Source: a virus. Taken from it: 29,035 bases of DNA. Under the pieces are notes generated by a model. That model was given only the letters and a program-made list of their open reading frames with translations, did no database searches and was not told the origin of the DNA. Within the stretch, counting starts at the first letter, position 1. Each line of letters starts with the position of its first letter. Below are positions 20,932 to 29,035 of this stretch, in pieces. The stretch covers positions 1-29,035 of the IMG/VR virus record IMGVR_UViG_3300032516_000136. One strand, written 5' to 3'. Position numbers and translations under genes: made by a program.

Positions 20932-21622
20932 TACACTTTTAACAGATGTTCGTAGAGAATTACTAGAAATAAATCCAGTTTTCTGGAGTGATGCAGAATT
21001 AATACGTCATGCTAATAGAGCTGAATTAGACTATACGAATAAAACACGAGTTTTAGAAGGATCTTCTTATGCAACATTAGTTCAAGGACAAACAGAATAT
21101 GTTCTTCCATCAGACTGTATTTCTGTTAGACTAATGATGCACAATGTTCCTAATTCAGATGGAAATGATAACTGGAGAAGGATTTATCCAACAAATTTAG
21201 AAAAAATAGCTCAAGAAAAACCTAATTTTTTAGGTAACGGTGTAGATCAACAAGGAGGAAATCAAAGATACTGGATTTGGGATAACACTTTAATTGTACA
21301 ACCACCCCCTGATGCAACTAATGCTACATCAATTTGGTTGTATTATAAGGCTAAACCATCTACTATGTTATATCTTACAGATAGTATTAACTTACCAGAA
21401 GAACTCAGTGAAGCTATAACAGAATTTATTTTGTGGAAAGCATGGGATAAAGAAGAAGAGGATGATAAAGCTGATAAACATCATCAAGAATATTTAAGGT
21501 GTATTGGAGAAGGTAGAAAGTGGTTAAAGAAACGATCTTCTGATCAAAGATTTAAATTAGATATAGACTCACCAATATCATTCAATTTAGGAATCCCTGG
21601 CTATAATCCATTTCAACTATAA
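20921..21622 (+). CDS. Head-tail adaptor/connector protein, 233 aa
   Basis: The N-terminal helices (LSTLLTDVRRELLEINPVFW, SDAELIRHANRAELDY) followed by a beta part (GQTEYVLPSDCISVRLM and NTLIVQPPPDATNATSIWLY) and a C-terminal helix pair match phage adaptor proteins of the gp6/gp4-like type. These attach under the portal. Several Trp residues near the C-terminus may mediate packing. Overlap with the previous gene and RBS AAGGAGAAAG support the ATG at 20921. In podoviruses this adaptor is the first tail component. Confidence 0.75.
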   Translation: MQLSTLLTDVRRELLEINPVFWSDAELIRHANRAELDYTNKTRVLEGSSYATLVQGQTEYVLPSDCISVRLMMHNVPNSDGNDNWRRIYPTNLEKIAQEKPNFLGNGVDQQGGNQRYWIWDNTLIVQPPPDATNATSIWLYYKAKPSTMLYLTDSINLPEELSEAITEFILWKAWDKEEEDDKADKHHQEYLRCIGEGRKWLKKRSSDQRFKLDIDSPISFNLGIPGYNPFQL

Positions 21623-21626
21623 ATAT

Positions 21627-21740
21627 ATGCTATATATAAATAAAATAGAGGATAGAAAGTATCATCTTGTCATAGAATTAAATCGTATAATAGGCAACAA
21701 CACTTACAGAATTAAAAACACTAAAGGAGAATTAAAATGA
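21627..21740 (+). CDS. Small basic protein, 37 aa
   Basis: This ORF fills the gap between adaptor and the 147-aa gene and ends ATGA with it. It reads MLYINKIEDRKYHLVIELNR and YRIKNTKGELK, a credible two-strand unit. There is no clear RBS before the ATG at 21627, so it may be coupled to the adaptor gene (4 nt gap). The family is not recognised. Confidence 0.45.
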   Translation: MLYINKIEDRKYHLVIELNRIIGNNTYRIKNTKGELK

Positions 21741-22180
21741 AAGACTCACTCAAAGTTAAAGGTCATATTGATATTGTGTTAAGAGATGTAAATGGCGACA
21801 TTTTAGATGAACGACACATAGACAATCTAGTTGTTACAGCTGGTAAGAACTATCTTGCTGCTTGGTTAGCTGCTGCTTCACAGTCTGGAAAGTTTATGTC
21901 ATATGTTGGTTTAGGAGAAGGAATGACAGCTGCTGATGTTGCTGATGTTGATTTAGAAGATCCTTTGGCAACAAGAGTTCTTGGAACGTTATCTTCAAGC
22001 ACAAATGTTTGGCAGAATATTGCTGTTTTTGGTGCTGGAGTTGATACTGGAGCTGTTACAGAAGCAGGATTATTTAGTGTTGTTACAAGTGGAACATTAT
22101 TTGCTCACCAAGTATTTGATGTTATTAATAAAGGTGCGTCTGATAGCCTTCAAATTACTTGGCAAGTTACACTTGGATAA
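21737..22180 (+). CDS. Tail/fibre-associated virion protein, 147 aa
   Basis: The pattern KVKGHIDIVLRDVNGDILDE, then NLVVTAGKNYLAAWLA, VGLGEGMTAADVADVDL and TRVLGTLSS, is common in small phage structural proteins, often named tail fibre or capsid-fibre proteins. It is beta-rich and should be a virion appendage subunit. RBS AAAGGAG. It is followed by two hairpins (22202-22220, 22265-22287), so transcript levels may drop here. Confidence 0.65.
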   Translation: MKDSLKVKGHIDIVLRDVNGDILDERHIDNLVVTAGKNYLAAWLAAASQSGKFMSYVGLGEGMTAADVADVDLEDPLATRVLGTLSSSTNVWQNIAVFGAGVDTGAVTEAGLFSVVTSGTLFAHQVFDVINKGASDSLQITWQVTLG

Positions 22181-22201
22181 TAGTTTATAATTATTCTGAT
22201 T

Positions 22202-22220
22202 TGTATACTATAAGTATACA
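22202..22220 (+). terminator. AT-rich hairpin followed by TTTT
   Basis: TGTATACT and AGTATACA pair over 8 bp around ATA, followed by TTTTAG. The low GC makes it a weak intrinsic terminator or attenuator at best. Confidence 0.35.
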
Positions 22221-22264
22221 TTTTAGCGTATAACTTAAACTAATAGTTCATTTAAAGTCAAATT

Positions 22265-22287
22265 TGCCTGCTATAGGTAGGCATTTT
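22265..22287 (+). terminator. Hairpin with T-tract before the 501-aa gene
   Basis: TGCCTGC and GTAGGCA pair over 7 bp (one G-T) around TATAG, followed by TTTT. It could end part of the upstream transcripts, or modulate the following gene, whose RBS AAGGAG begins 3 nt after the T-tract. Confidence 0.45.
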
Positions 22288-22304
22288 AGAAGGAGAATAA
22301 ATTT

Positions 22305-23810
22305 ATGAGTGCAAAATTTCCAACATCTGTTGCTACGGATGCTGATTTGAGTATTGCTGTAAATAATCTTAATACGACTCTAACAGACAACCCACTTTCT
22401 GATAGTGCAACAACAGTTAATGTCATTAGCACTACTGGATTTCCTACTGCTGGATATGTAACGGTAGAGTTTGAAATTATTGCATATACCGGTAAAACAG
22501 GAACATCATTTACAGGATGTACAAGAGGAGCTGATGGAACAGCAGCTTCTTCTCATTCTTTAGGTGAATCAGTATTTCTTAATATTATAGCTGCTCATCA
22601 TAACTCATTAAAAGATGAGATTAAAGCTATTGAACAAAATCTTTCTGATAGAATAGGACTTCCTTCAGCTTCTGGAGAAACAATAACTCTTACAAGTGCT
22701 GAAATTGCAACTGTTGCAGCAACAGGACTTTATGTTGTAGCTGATACTTCAGAGTTAACTGGAGTTGTCACTGTGATAGGAGGAGTTACTTTAACAGAAG
22801 GTGTTGATTGGACTAAAGGAGCATATAATGATACTACTGCTCAGCTATTTGCAGTTGGTATTAATAATAAAGTAGCTTTACAGACAATTGTTACAGCATA
22901 TTGTTCTGGAGGTGAAGGAGACAATCACGTAACTTTAACTGCAGTTACACCAGGTAGCGCTGGAAATTCTATAGGTATTTCAAGTTCGCAACCAACTTAC
23001 TTAACTGTCTCAAATTCTACTTTAACAGGTGGTCTTGATGCATCTTCTAGTACAGTTAGCATAAATACTGCACACTCTAATAATGCAAGAACTTACACTA
23101 TACCTGATACAACTACTCTGGCTAACTTTTTAATGAGTAAAAGTAGTCAAACTGTTGAAGGCCAAAATACATTTAAAAGTGCTGTTATAATTGATCCTAC
23201 TACTAATCAGTTAGTTCTTGGAGGGGTATCTGCAGGAAATAAAATAACAATTACAGCACCAGCTCCTTCAGCAGATAGAGTATTGACAATTCCAGATCCA
23301 GGTGAAAATGCAGCGTTTGTTATGAATAAAGGAACACAAACGGTAAGCGGAATTAAAACATTTGATACACAGTTAATAGGAAAAGGAACTCTTACAAATG
23401 ATAGTGCAGCTACAAGTTATATAGGTGAATACTTAGAATCTATAGTTTCAACATTTACCTCTGTTCCTGCTAATGCAGTTATTGGAGATGTTACTTCTCT
23501 TACTTTAACTGGTGGAGATTGGGATATTACTGGCTTAGTAACTACGACTGCTTTTGGTGCTACTGTGACAGGATGGTGGATGGGACTTAGTATTACATCT
23601 GGAAATTCTGAAACTGGCTTAGTTGACGGATACAATATTGCAACTCCTCTTTCTCCTAATGCAGCTTCCAATATGACTAGTTGTATTCCTAAATATAGAC
23701 TTTCTAGAGTTGCTGGATCAACAGTAGTTTACTTAAAAATAAGAATGGTTTATAGCGGTGGGCCTGTTCCAAAAGCTGCCGGAAGTATCACAGCTAGGAG
23801 GGTAAGATAA
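22305..23810 (+). CDS. Fibre-like tail protein, 501 aa
   Basis: Residues about 24-94 are the same small module as in the 264-aa protein (TVNVISTTGFPTAGYVTVEF, then FTGCTRGADGTAASSHS). Residues 260-375 hold fibre repeats (YTIPDTTTLANFLMS, ... TVEGQNTFKSAVIIDP, ... RVLTIPDPGENAAFVM) typical of tail fibre shafts. The C-terminal domain is a beta sandwich (WWMGLSITSGNSETG ... TVVYLKIRMVYSGG). It probably serves in host contact. RBS AAGGAGAAT. It ends TAATG, sharing bases with the next start. Confidence 0.7.
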   Translation: MSAKFPTSVATDADLSIAVNNLNTTLTDNPLSDSATTVNVISTTGFPTAGYVTVEFEIIAYTGKTGTSFTGCTRGADGTAASSHSLGESVFLNIIAAHHNSLKDEIKAIEQNLSDRIGLPSASGETITLTSAEIATVAATGLYVVADTSELTGVVTVIGGVTLTEGVDWTKGAYNDTTAQLFAVGINNKVALQTIVTAYCSGGEGDNHVTLTAVTPGSAGNSIGISSSQPTYLTVSNSTLTGGLDASSSTVSINTAHSNNARTYTIPDTTTLANFLMSKSSQTVEGQNTFKSAVIIDPTTNQLVLGGVSAGNKITITAPAPSADRVLTIPDPGENAAFVMNKGTQTVSGIKTFDTQLIGKGTLTNDSAATSYIGEYLESIVSTFTSVPANAVIGDVTSLTLTGGDWDITGLVTTTAFGATVTGWWMGLSITSGNSETGLVDGYNIATPLSPNAASNMTSCIPKYRLSRVAGSTVVYLKIRMVYSGGPVPKAAGSITARRVR

Positions 23811-23965
23811 TGTGGGTAGTTAAAATTGATGAGATTGATGCAAGTTGTCATACTAGTGAGAATGATGCTCTTGTTCAAAAGCAAAGATTTATTGATGATA
23901 ATGTTAGTGAATCAGACCTTTCAATAGTAGAACAGGATACATATAATCCGCCATTACAAAATTAA
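23810..23965 (+). CDS. Small protein, 51 aa
   Basis: The ATG at 23810 shares its A with the previous TAA, and GGAGGG lies upstream within the fibre gene end, a strong coupled start. The product is acidic (WVVKIDEIDASCHTSENDAL, ... DDNVSESDLSIVEQD). No family is recognised; it could be a fibre chaperone given its place after a fibre gene. Confidence 0.6.
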   Translation: MWVVKIDEIDASCHTSENDALVQKQRFIDDNVSESDLSIVEQDTYNPPLQN

Positions 23966-23980
23966 ATAGAAGATACTTAA

Positions 23981-24826
23981 ATGATTACATACAATACTCC
24001 TGAATACAATGTATCCAAGTATGGTTATGATATATTGTTACGTGCTTTAAGTGACAATACTTCTATTATAGATAGTCTCTTAAAAAGTTCTAACATCCTA
24101 AAAAATGATACTATTACTATTTCTGATTTAGAACTTACTTCTTTTTGTTATTTATATTTTATCGAAAGTATTAATTTGAATGACGCTATTGGTAAGTTAT
24201 CCTACAAATCATTCTTAGAACTTATTAATTTATTAGATACTTTAATAAAACAATACTCTACATCTAAGTCTGATTCTATTAGTTTATCAGAAACTTTTAT
24301 TAAAGATTTATATCTTTCTTTTTTAGAATCTACTAATTTATTAGATAGTATATCAAAGCAATATTCGATACCTAAGAATGAAATTATTGGTTTATTAGAT
24401 ACTAGTAATAAATCAGTAAGTTTATCTTTATCTGATGCAGCTAATCTATTAGACAGTGAAGAAGAAGTATCAGGGTTAGGATTACTAGATTCTGTAATTT
24501 TGAGTGACACAAGTTTCAGAGAAACTATAAAAGCATTAGTCGAAACTTGTGAAATAAGTGAATCTGAAAAATTAGATACATTTTTAATTAAAGTTGAACA
24601 TCTAATGATTAATGATAATAAATCTTTAACAGTACTTCGTACTATGTTAGATAATGTTAATTTAGTAGATGCTTTAAGTCATATTTATGCTAAAAGACTA
24701 ATTGATTTTGTATTTCTACGCGATTATATCCATGTTGCAATTTGTGGAAAAAGATTTGTAGATTTTATTAGAATATCTGATTGGATTGAATTTAACTACG
24801 TTAAAAAAGCAAAATGGAACGCTTAA
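23981..24826 (+). CDS. Repeat-built tail-block protein, 281 aa
   Basis: Residues 60-160 are made of units of about 18 residues with the core NLLD-x3-K, arranged as a 36-residue super-repeat. Compare FLELINLLDTLIKQYSTSKS (78-97) and FLESTNLLDSISKQYSIPKN (114-133). Weaker units surround them. The C-terminus (FVFLRDYIHVAICGKRFVDF) is different and ends basic. Such Ser/Leu/Asp repeats are seen in some phage tail proteins, but no family is claimed. It could be a rod or fibre shaft. No strong RBS (AAGATAC) precedes the ATG at 23981. Confidence 0.65.
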   Translation: MITYNTPEYNVSKYGYDILLRALSDNTSIIDSLLKSSNILKNDTITISDLELTSFCYLYFIESINLNDAIGKLSYKSFLELINLLDTLIKQYSTSKSDSISLSETFIKDLYLSFLESTNLLDSISKQYSIPKNEIIGLLDTSNKSVSLSLSDAANLLDSEEEVSGLGLLDSVILSDTSFRETIKALVETCEISESEKLDTFLIKVEHLMINDNKSLTVLRTMLDNVNLVDALSHIYAKRLIDFVFLRDYIHVAICGKRFVDFIRISDWIEFNYVKKAKWNA

Positions 24827-24856
24827 GGTATCACTTTTGATACTTGAGGTAAACAA

Positions 24857-27800
24857 ATGCAAAAACTATCAATTTCAGTACCTGCTCAAAAATGGGGAAC
24901 TTTAAAAACTAAATATCCAGCTGATTCAAATGTTGTTGATGCTGCTGATTTTACTGCTGGTACTAAAAATATACAAACTTCTGTAAGTGGTCTTATAACT
25001 AAAAGACCTGGAGGTGTTGTATACTCAACTCTTTCTACTCCTGCTAAAGATCAATATGAAGTTATATTTTCTGACGGAGTTCATCATCTTTTAACAGTAA
25101 ATAATGGTATATTAAATTATACAACAGGAAACGGAGTTGAGCACCAGATTTTAACTGGATTATCTGCTACATTATATAATGAATTTGTGGCTATTAACGA
25201 TAAGGTATATTTTTCAAATGGAGTTACATTTAAAGTCTATGATCGTACAACCTCTTATGGAGGAGCAACTTATACATTTCCTACTCAAACAGTTAAAGAT
25301 GTAGGTTGCCAAGTTCCTCAAAGTGCTGCTACATTTAATGCAGACAGTGCTGGAGGATCTGTTCCTGTAGGCAGTCATCACTATATTGTAACATTTTTAT
25401 ACTATGGATCAGAAGAATCTAATGGAGGGCCAGCTTCGGCTGTTCATGTAGTTTCTTCTCCAAATCAAACAGTTAATTTAAAAACTATTCCTATTGGTGG
25501 ATATGGAGTTACAGCAAGAAATATTTATAGAGATGATAATGATGGAGTTTATGTTTTAGTTGGAGTAATAAACGATAATACCACAGTAACTTTTGCTGAT
25601 ACAGTTAATGCAGGTCTTACTCCTCTTCCTACTTTTAATAATATCCCTTCAGCTTGCACTTTACTTAATGTTTGGAATGATTCTTTATTTATTGGAGGAG
25701 TTCCAGGAGATCCTTATACACTTTTTTATTCAAATACCCTTACTCCAGATATTTTTGATCCAGATAATACTATTGACTGTGATACAGAAAATGTTATAAC
25801 TGCAATTGTTGAATATTTAGGTAGACAAGTTGTATTTAATAGAGGATCAATGGGACAGATACTTGGAGATACACCAGATACTTATAGATATATTGAAATT
25901 GATCCTTCTGTAGGATGTGTCGATAATCGTTCAGTTCAAATAAGAGTTATAAATGGTATTCCTTTATTAATTTGGTTATCAGAAAATGGTGTATACGCTT
26001 ATGACGGAAGTAACATAACATATATTAGTGATGATATCGAAGATCAAATAAATTTTAATATTCAACAATCTTCTATTCAGAAGAATAAAATTACTCAATC
26101 TTCTTTAACGGATTTTGAACAAGGATTTGATATAGATGGAAACTCTATAACTTCAATTGATGCAAGAAAAAGAGGAATTAATTTAGAATCTGATCCAGGA
26201 AATGTGACAATGAAAGGCCCTTATTGGGATACAGTTGCTCATCCATTAGCCACATTAGATGAACAAACTAATCCAACAATAACTTTTGATTCTGATGCAG
26301 ATTGGGAAGGTGGATTAGTTGTAGAAAATGTTGCTACAAAAGATGGACTTGATTCTTTTAAAGATATTCAGCCATTTACTCCAACGTTAGCAAGTGGAAC
26401 TTTAACCGGTGCTGCTTACATTGATGGATCTAATTTAAAACTTCCTGTTCATTCTGATTTTACTGGAGAGTCTAATAGCGGAAAATTTGGTACTGGTTTA
26501 GTTGGTTTTGGTACTATAATACGAGCTGCTTATCCTATAAGTATTAATAGGTCAGGGAATTTTACAACAATTTCAAATCAATATTATATAAGTGTTTTTA
26601 CTTCTGGAACTTTTTCATATAGATTAACGATTTGGTCAGATTTATTAGGAAGTCCAGGAGTTGTTCTTGCACAATCTGATCTTATTACGCAATCTTTTTC
26701 AGCTGGTATCAATCTTATAGATGCTTTTCATATTCCTATTTCATATACTACAGATAATAACACAACTTATTGGATTGGAATAAATGGAAATTATCCAACT
26801 TATATCAATAAATTTTATCCTCTTTATCTTGCTTTATCTGGAGGATATGGAAAAGTATGGGATTATTCTTCAGCAAGTTGGGTTACAATACCTGATCCAG
26901 GGCCAGGGGGATCATCTTTAACAATTTCTTACGTATTTTCACAAAAGGCAGTTCAATCTTTAGGAAGTTGGACTAGTCCAATTTATGATTCTTTATCAGA
27001 AACTGTTAAATCTTTAACTATTAATACAGGATCAACCTCTTTTCCTTCAGCCACATCAGGAAGATTAATTCTTGATGCTTCATCTGATCCGCTATTCATT
27101 TCTGGAATATCCACATACGTTTTAGTTAATCCTTCTGGAGATTATTCTGGGTTTCCATATGATAATAATAGATTTTACAGGTTTACCTGGGAGTTAGATA
27201 CAGTTGATGATAGAACTATTCCTTCAGTTCCAGCTCCTCAAATACCTACTTTTGGTGATGCTGTTTGGATAAGTCAAATTCTTGACTGTACAGCAGATGT
27301 TACTTCATATGATGAACTTTCTTTTGTTCAAACTGGAAGTGGCGGAGTAGTTACTATTGCTACGTCAACTGACGGAATTACTTTTTCCAGTTTTACAGAT
27401 TTAGGTTCTGCTGTTGTTCATCAATATGTAAAAATTAAGCTTATTCCTGGATCACTGTCAAATACTATCACTTCGGTTACATTTTCTTGGACTCTAACAT
27501 CAACTTTTGTCTCTAGCGCTATTGATATTGGCATTACTCCTTTGGGATGGGATATATTTCAGTCAGATTATCAAACTAATAGTGGAAGTGTGACATTTTA
27601 TATGAAAAGTGCTGCTACTTCTGGTGGATTAGCTGCTGCAACATGGTATTCGGTAACTAATGGTTCTTTTCCAACTACAAGTTTACCTATACTTGAATGG
27701 GTAGAATACAAAACAGTTATTACTTCATCTGCTAATCATGTCCCAACTATTCATAGTGTAACCATTAACTGGTTTCTTGGAAATGATGTAAATCAATCTA

Positions 27801-28399
27801 GAATAGCTTCAATATTTTATAATAAAAGTTACTTTTTGATTGCTTCTGAAATATTACAGACACATAATAATATTATTTTTGAGTTAGATTTTGAAGGAAA
27901 GTGGAGAGTTCACAAAGATGTTAATGTATCTACATTATCGTTCTTTTTTGGTATTCCATATTATGGAGATGCAGTAACTGGAGAAATTGTTAGTTTTCGT
28001 CAAGGATTACAGGATAAGGGTCAACCAATAACCTGTGATATTTTTACAAAAGAATTTGAGTTTTCTACTGAGTATGTAAGTAATATTGAGAAAGTAAAAA
28101 TACTAAACGAAGTAATTTTACAATTAGCTAATACTGGAGCTACGTTTAATGTTTATTTTTCTACTGATTCTGGAACAAACTGGAATCTATTATACAACAA
28201 TGCTGGATTTAATTCTTGGACTCTTCCAACTAATCGTATGATGAGTTTCGTTAGATTAAGACCAAATTATACTACTTCTATTTCATCAGGGCAAACAATA
28301 ATGCTTAATATTCACAATTCTGATTCGCAAGAAGTTAAAATACAATCTTTTAAACTTGAAGCTATTATTAGAAAACAAAAGAATGTAATAACAGGATAA
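24857..28399 (+). CDS. Large tail hub/stabilisation-like protein, 1180 aa
   Basis: The N-terminal 400 residues (VDAADFTAGTKNIQTSVSG, LITKRPGGVVYSTLS, then repeated blades with VYFSNGVTFKVYD and LWNDSLFIGG-like strands) resemble the beta-propeller opening of podovirus tail hub / stabilisation proteins such as P22 gp10-like factors. VITAIVEYLGRQVVFNRGSM fits the same group. The C-terminal 700 residues hold several beta-sandwich modules (TYWIGINGNYP, SLGSWTSPIYDS), more like baseplate-attached binding domains, and end with LEAIIRKQKNVITG. It probably plugs the tail below the adaptor and carries receptor-facing domains. The hub identity is inferred. It is the largest gene of the window. Confidence 0.6.
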   Translation: MQKLSISVPAQKWGTLKTKYPADSNVVDAADFTAGTKNIQTSVSGLITKRPGGVVYSTLSTPAKDQYEVIFSDGVHHLLTVNNGILNYTTGNGVEHQILTGLSATLYNEFVAINDKVYFSNGVTFKVYDRTTSYGGATYTFPTQTVKDVGCQVPQSAATFNADSAGGSVPVGSHHYIVTFLYYGSEESNGGPASAVHVVSSPNQTVNLKTIPIGGYGVTARNIYRDDNDGVYVLVGVINDNTTVTFADTVNAGLTPLPTFNNIPSACTLLNVWNDSLFIGGVPGDPYTLFYSNTLTPDIFDPDNTIDCDTENVITAIVEYLGRQVVFNRGSMGQILGDTPDTYRYIEIDPSVGCVDNRSVQIRVINGIPLLIWLSENGVYAYDGSNITYISDDIEDQINFNIQQSSIQKNKITQSSLTDFEQGFDIDGNSITSIDARKRGINLESDPGNVTMKGPYWDTVAHPLATLDEQTNPTITFDSDADWEGGLVVENVATKDGLDSFKDIQPFTPTLASGTLTGAAYIDGSNLKLPVHSDFTGESNSGKFGTGLVGFGTIIRAAYPISINRSGNFTTISNQYYISVFTSGTFSYRLTIWSDLLGSPGVVLAQSDLITQSFSAGINLIDAFHIPISYTTDNNTTYWIGINGNYPTYINKFYPLYLALSGGYGKVWDYSSASWVTIPDPGPGGSSLTISYVFSQKAVQSLGSWTSPIYDSLSETVKSLTINTGSTSFPSATSGRLILDASSDPLFISGISTYVLVNPSGDYSGFPYDNNRFYRFTWELDTVDDRTIPSVPAPQIPTFGDAVWISQILDCTADVTSYDELSFVQTGSGGVVTIATSTDGITFSSFTDLGSAVVHQYVKIKLIPGSLSNTITSVTFSWTLTSTFVSSAIDIGITPLGWDIFQSDYQTNSGSVTFYMKSAATSGGLAAATWYSVTNGSFPTTSLPILEWVEYKTVITSSANHVPTIHSVTINWFLGNDVNQSRIASIFYNKSYFLIASEILQTHNNIIFELDFEGKWRVHKDVNVSTLSFFFGIPYYGDAVTGEIVSFRQGLQDKGQPITCDIFTKEFEFSTEYVSNIEKVKILNEVILQLANTGATFNVYFSTDSGTNWNLLYNNAGFNSWTLPTNRMMSFVRLRPNYTTSISSGQTIMLNIHNSDSQEVKIQSFKLEAIIRKQKNVITG

Positions 28400-28400
28400 T

Positions 28401-28613
28401 ATGTCAAACAATCAATATTTTACTATAAAAGATCCAGCAATAAGAAGAAGTTTTGAGGATCTAGATAATATATCTCATTCTCATAATCCACAAACAGCTA
28501 TTCCCAAAGATTCAGATGGATCAATAGGATCTATTGTGCCAATTAATGATGGAACCAATTTTTATTTGTATGTCAAATTTCCAGATGGGTGGAAAAAATT
28601 TCAAGCAATTTAA
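28401..28613 (+). CDS. Small virion protein, 70 aa
   Basis: The sequence NNQYFTIKDPAIRRSFEDLD and GSIVPINDGTNFYLYVKFPD, GWKKFQ has the pattern of short tail proteins that bind the end of a hub or fibre. It starts 1 nt after the large gene stop; the RBS is weak (ACAGGATAAT). The function is unknown. Confidence 0.6.
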   Translation: MSNNQYFTIKDPAIRRSFEDLDNISHSHNPQTAIPKDSDGSIGSIVPINDGTNFYLYVKFPDGWKKFQAI

Positions 28614-28628
28614 ATAAGGAGAAATATT

Positions 28629-29035
28629 ATGCCAATACCTTTAGCAGTAGCATTAGCACCAGCAGCAATTGGATTAGCTAATAGTATATTTGGAAAGAAA
28701 AAATCAGCAAATGTTGATATCCCAGGAATGACTAAGACAATAACAGAAGGAAGTTCTAGACAACAGGGAATTGTTGGAAATCAAGCGCAAGCTCTTTCTG
28801 CATTAAATCCAGCGTATCAAACAGGAATGACTAATCTAGGAGCTGGATACACACAAACATCAGAAGATTTAGCTAAGAATTATCAAGCTAATCTTGCACA
28901 ATTAGGAACTGCTGACACAATGGCTGCTGAAAAGGCTAAAGCTCTTAATCAACAAGAAGCTGCTAGAAATATCCCTCTTCAACAACAGCTTATTCGTGAA
29001 CAATTAGCTGCTACTGGAGGAACTCGTACTGGTCA
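28629..29035 (+). CDS. Putative DNA ejection / internal virion protein, partial (135 aa seen)
   Basis: The ORF starts at 28629 after AAGGAGAAAT and is open to the window edge. A hydrophobic, Ala-rich N-terminus (PIPLAVALAPAAIGLANSIF) is followed by a basic GKKK and a Gln/Ala/Gly-rich helical region. This layout and the place after the tail hub are like podovirus internal or ejection proteins (P22 gp7-like type), which are released into the host envelope during DNA entry. The family is not proven by motif. Confidence 0.55.
   Translation, partial: MPIPLAVALAPAAIGLANSIFGKKKSANVDIPGMTKTITEGSSRQQGIVGNQAQALSALNPAYQTGMTNLGAGYTQTSEDLAKNYQANLAQLGTADTMAAEKAKALNQQEAARNIPLQQQLIREQLAATGGTRTG

Overview
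This 29 kb window looks like part of a low-GC tailed-phage genome, most likely a short-tailed (podovirus-type) phage or prophage. It carries a complete head-packaging block (small and large terminase, portal, scaffold, N4-gp56-type major capsid protein), then an adaptor-type connector, several tail or fibre-like proteins, a very large hub-like protein and an ejection-type protein cut by the right edge. No tape-measure or long-tail tube genes are visible. Ribosome binding sites are strong AGGAGG-type sites, so a Bacteroidetes-type host is unlikely. A low-GC bacterium such as a Firmicute is possible, but the host cannot be fixed from this sequence. TAA, TGA and TAG all end well-supported genes, so the standard bacterial code applies.

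Layout. Positions 1-9718 form one leftward transcript of small, tightly packed and often overlapping genes. Reading in the direction of transcription from 9718 there are about ten small early proteins, then a HExxH metalloprotein, zinc-ribbon proteins and a sigma-region-4/HTH-like regulator. These are followed by a 3-TM holin and a replication/recombination block: an OB-like candidate ssDNA-binding protein, a PD-(D/E)XK nuclease and a primase-polymerase/helicase fusion. The left end holds nucleotide metabolism genes (a deoxyribosyltransferase-like protein and a dNMP kinase) and the start of a family A DNA polymerase cut by the window edge. A near-consensus sigma70 promoter (TTGACA, 17 bp, TACACT with extended TG) lies just upstream of the first gene. 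Several very short genes not usually called are supported by position and RBS.

Positions 9772-10561 are a gene-free, AT-rich control region with several perfect palindromes and two arrays of a TAGTTAG heptamer just before the small terminase gene. They are candidates for operators, an origin or a packaging site. Rightward from 10562 come terS, an initiator-like tRNA-Met, a strongly structured 140-nt spacer, a tRNA-His and a small DUF6496-like protein. Then follow terL, portal, a 100-aa protein, scaffold, capsid and the virion/tail genes to the right edge.

The main oddities are the initiator-like tRNA, the hairpin-rich spacer between the two tRNAs, the heptamer arrays, and four small leftward genes with a broken reading frame (two at A-runs, one by an in-frame amber codon, one split). 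There is also a repeat-built 281-aa tail protein.
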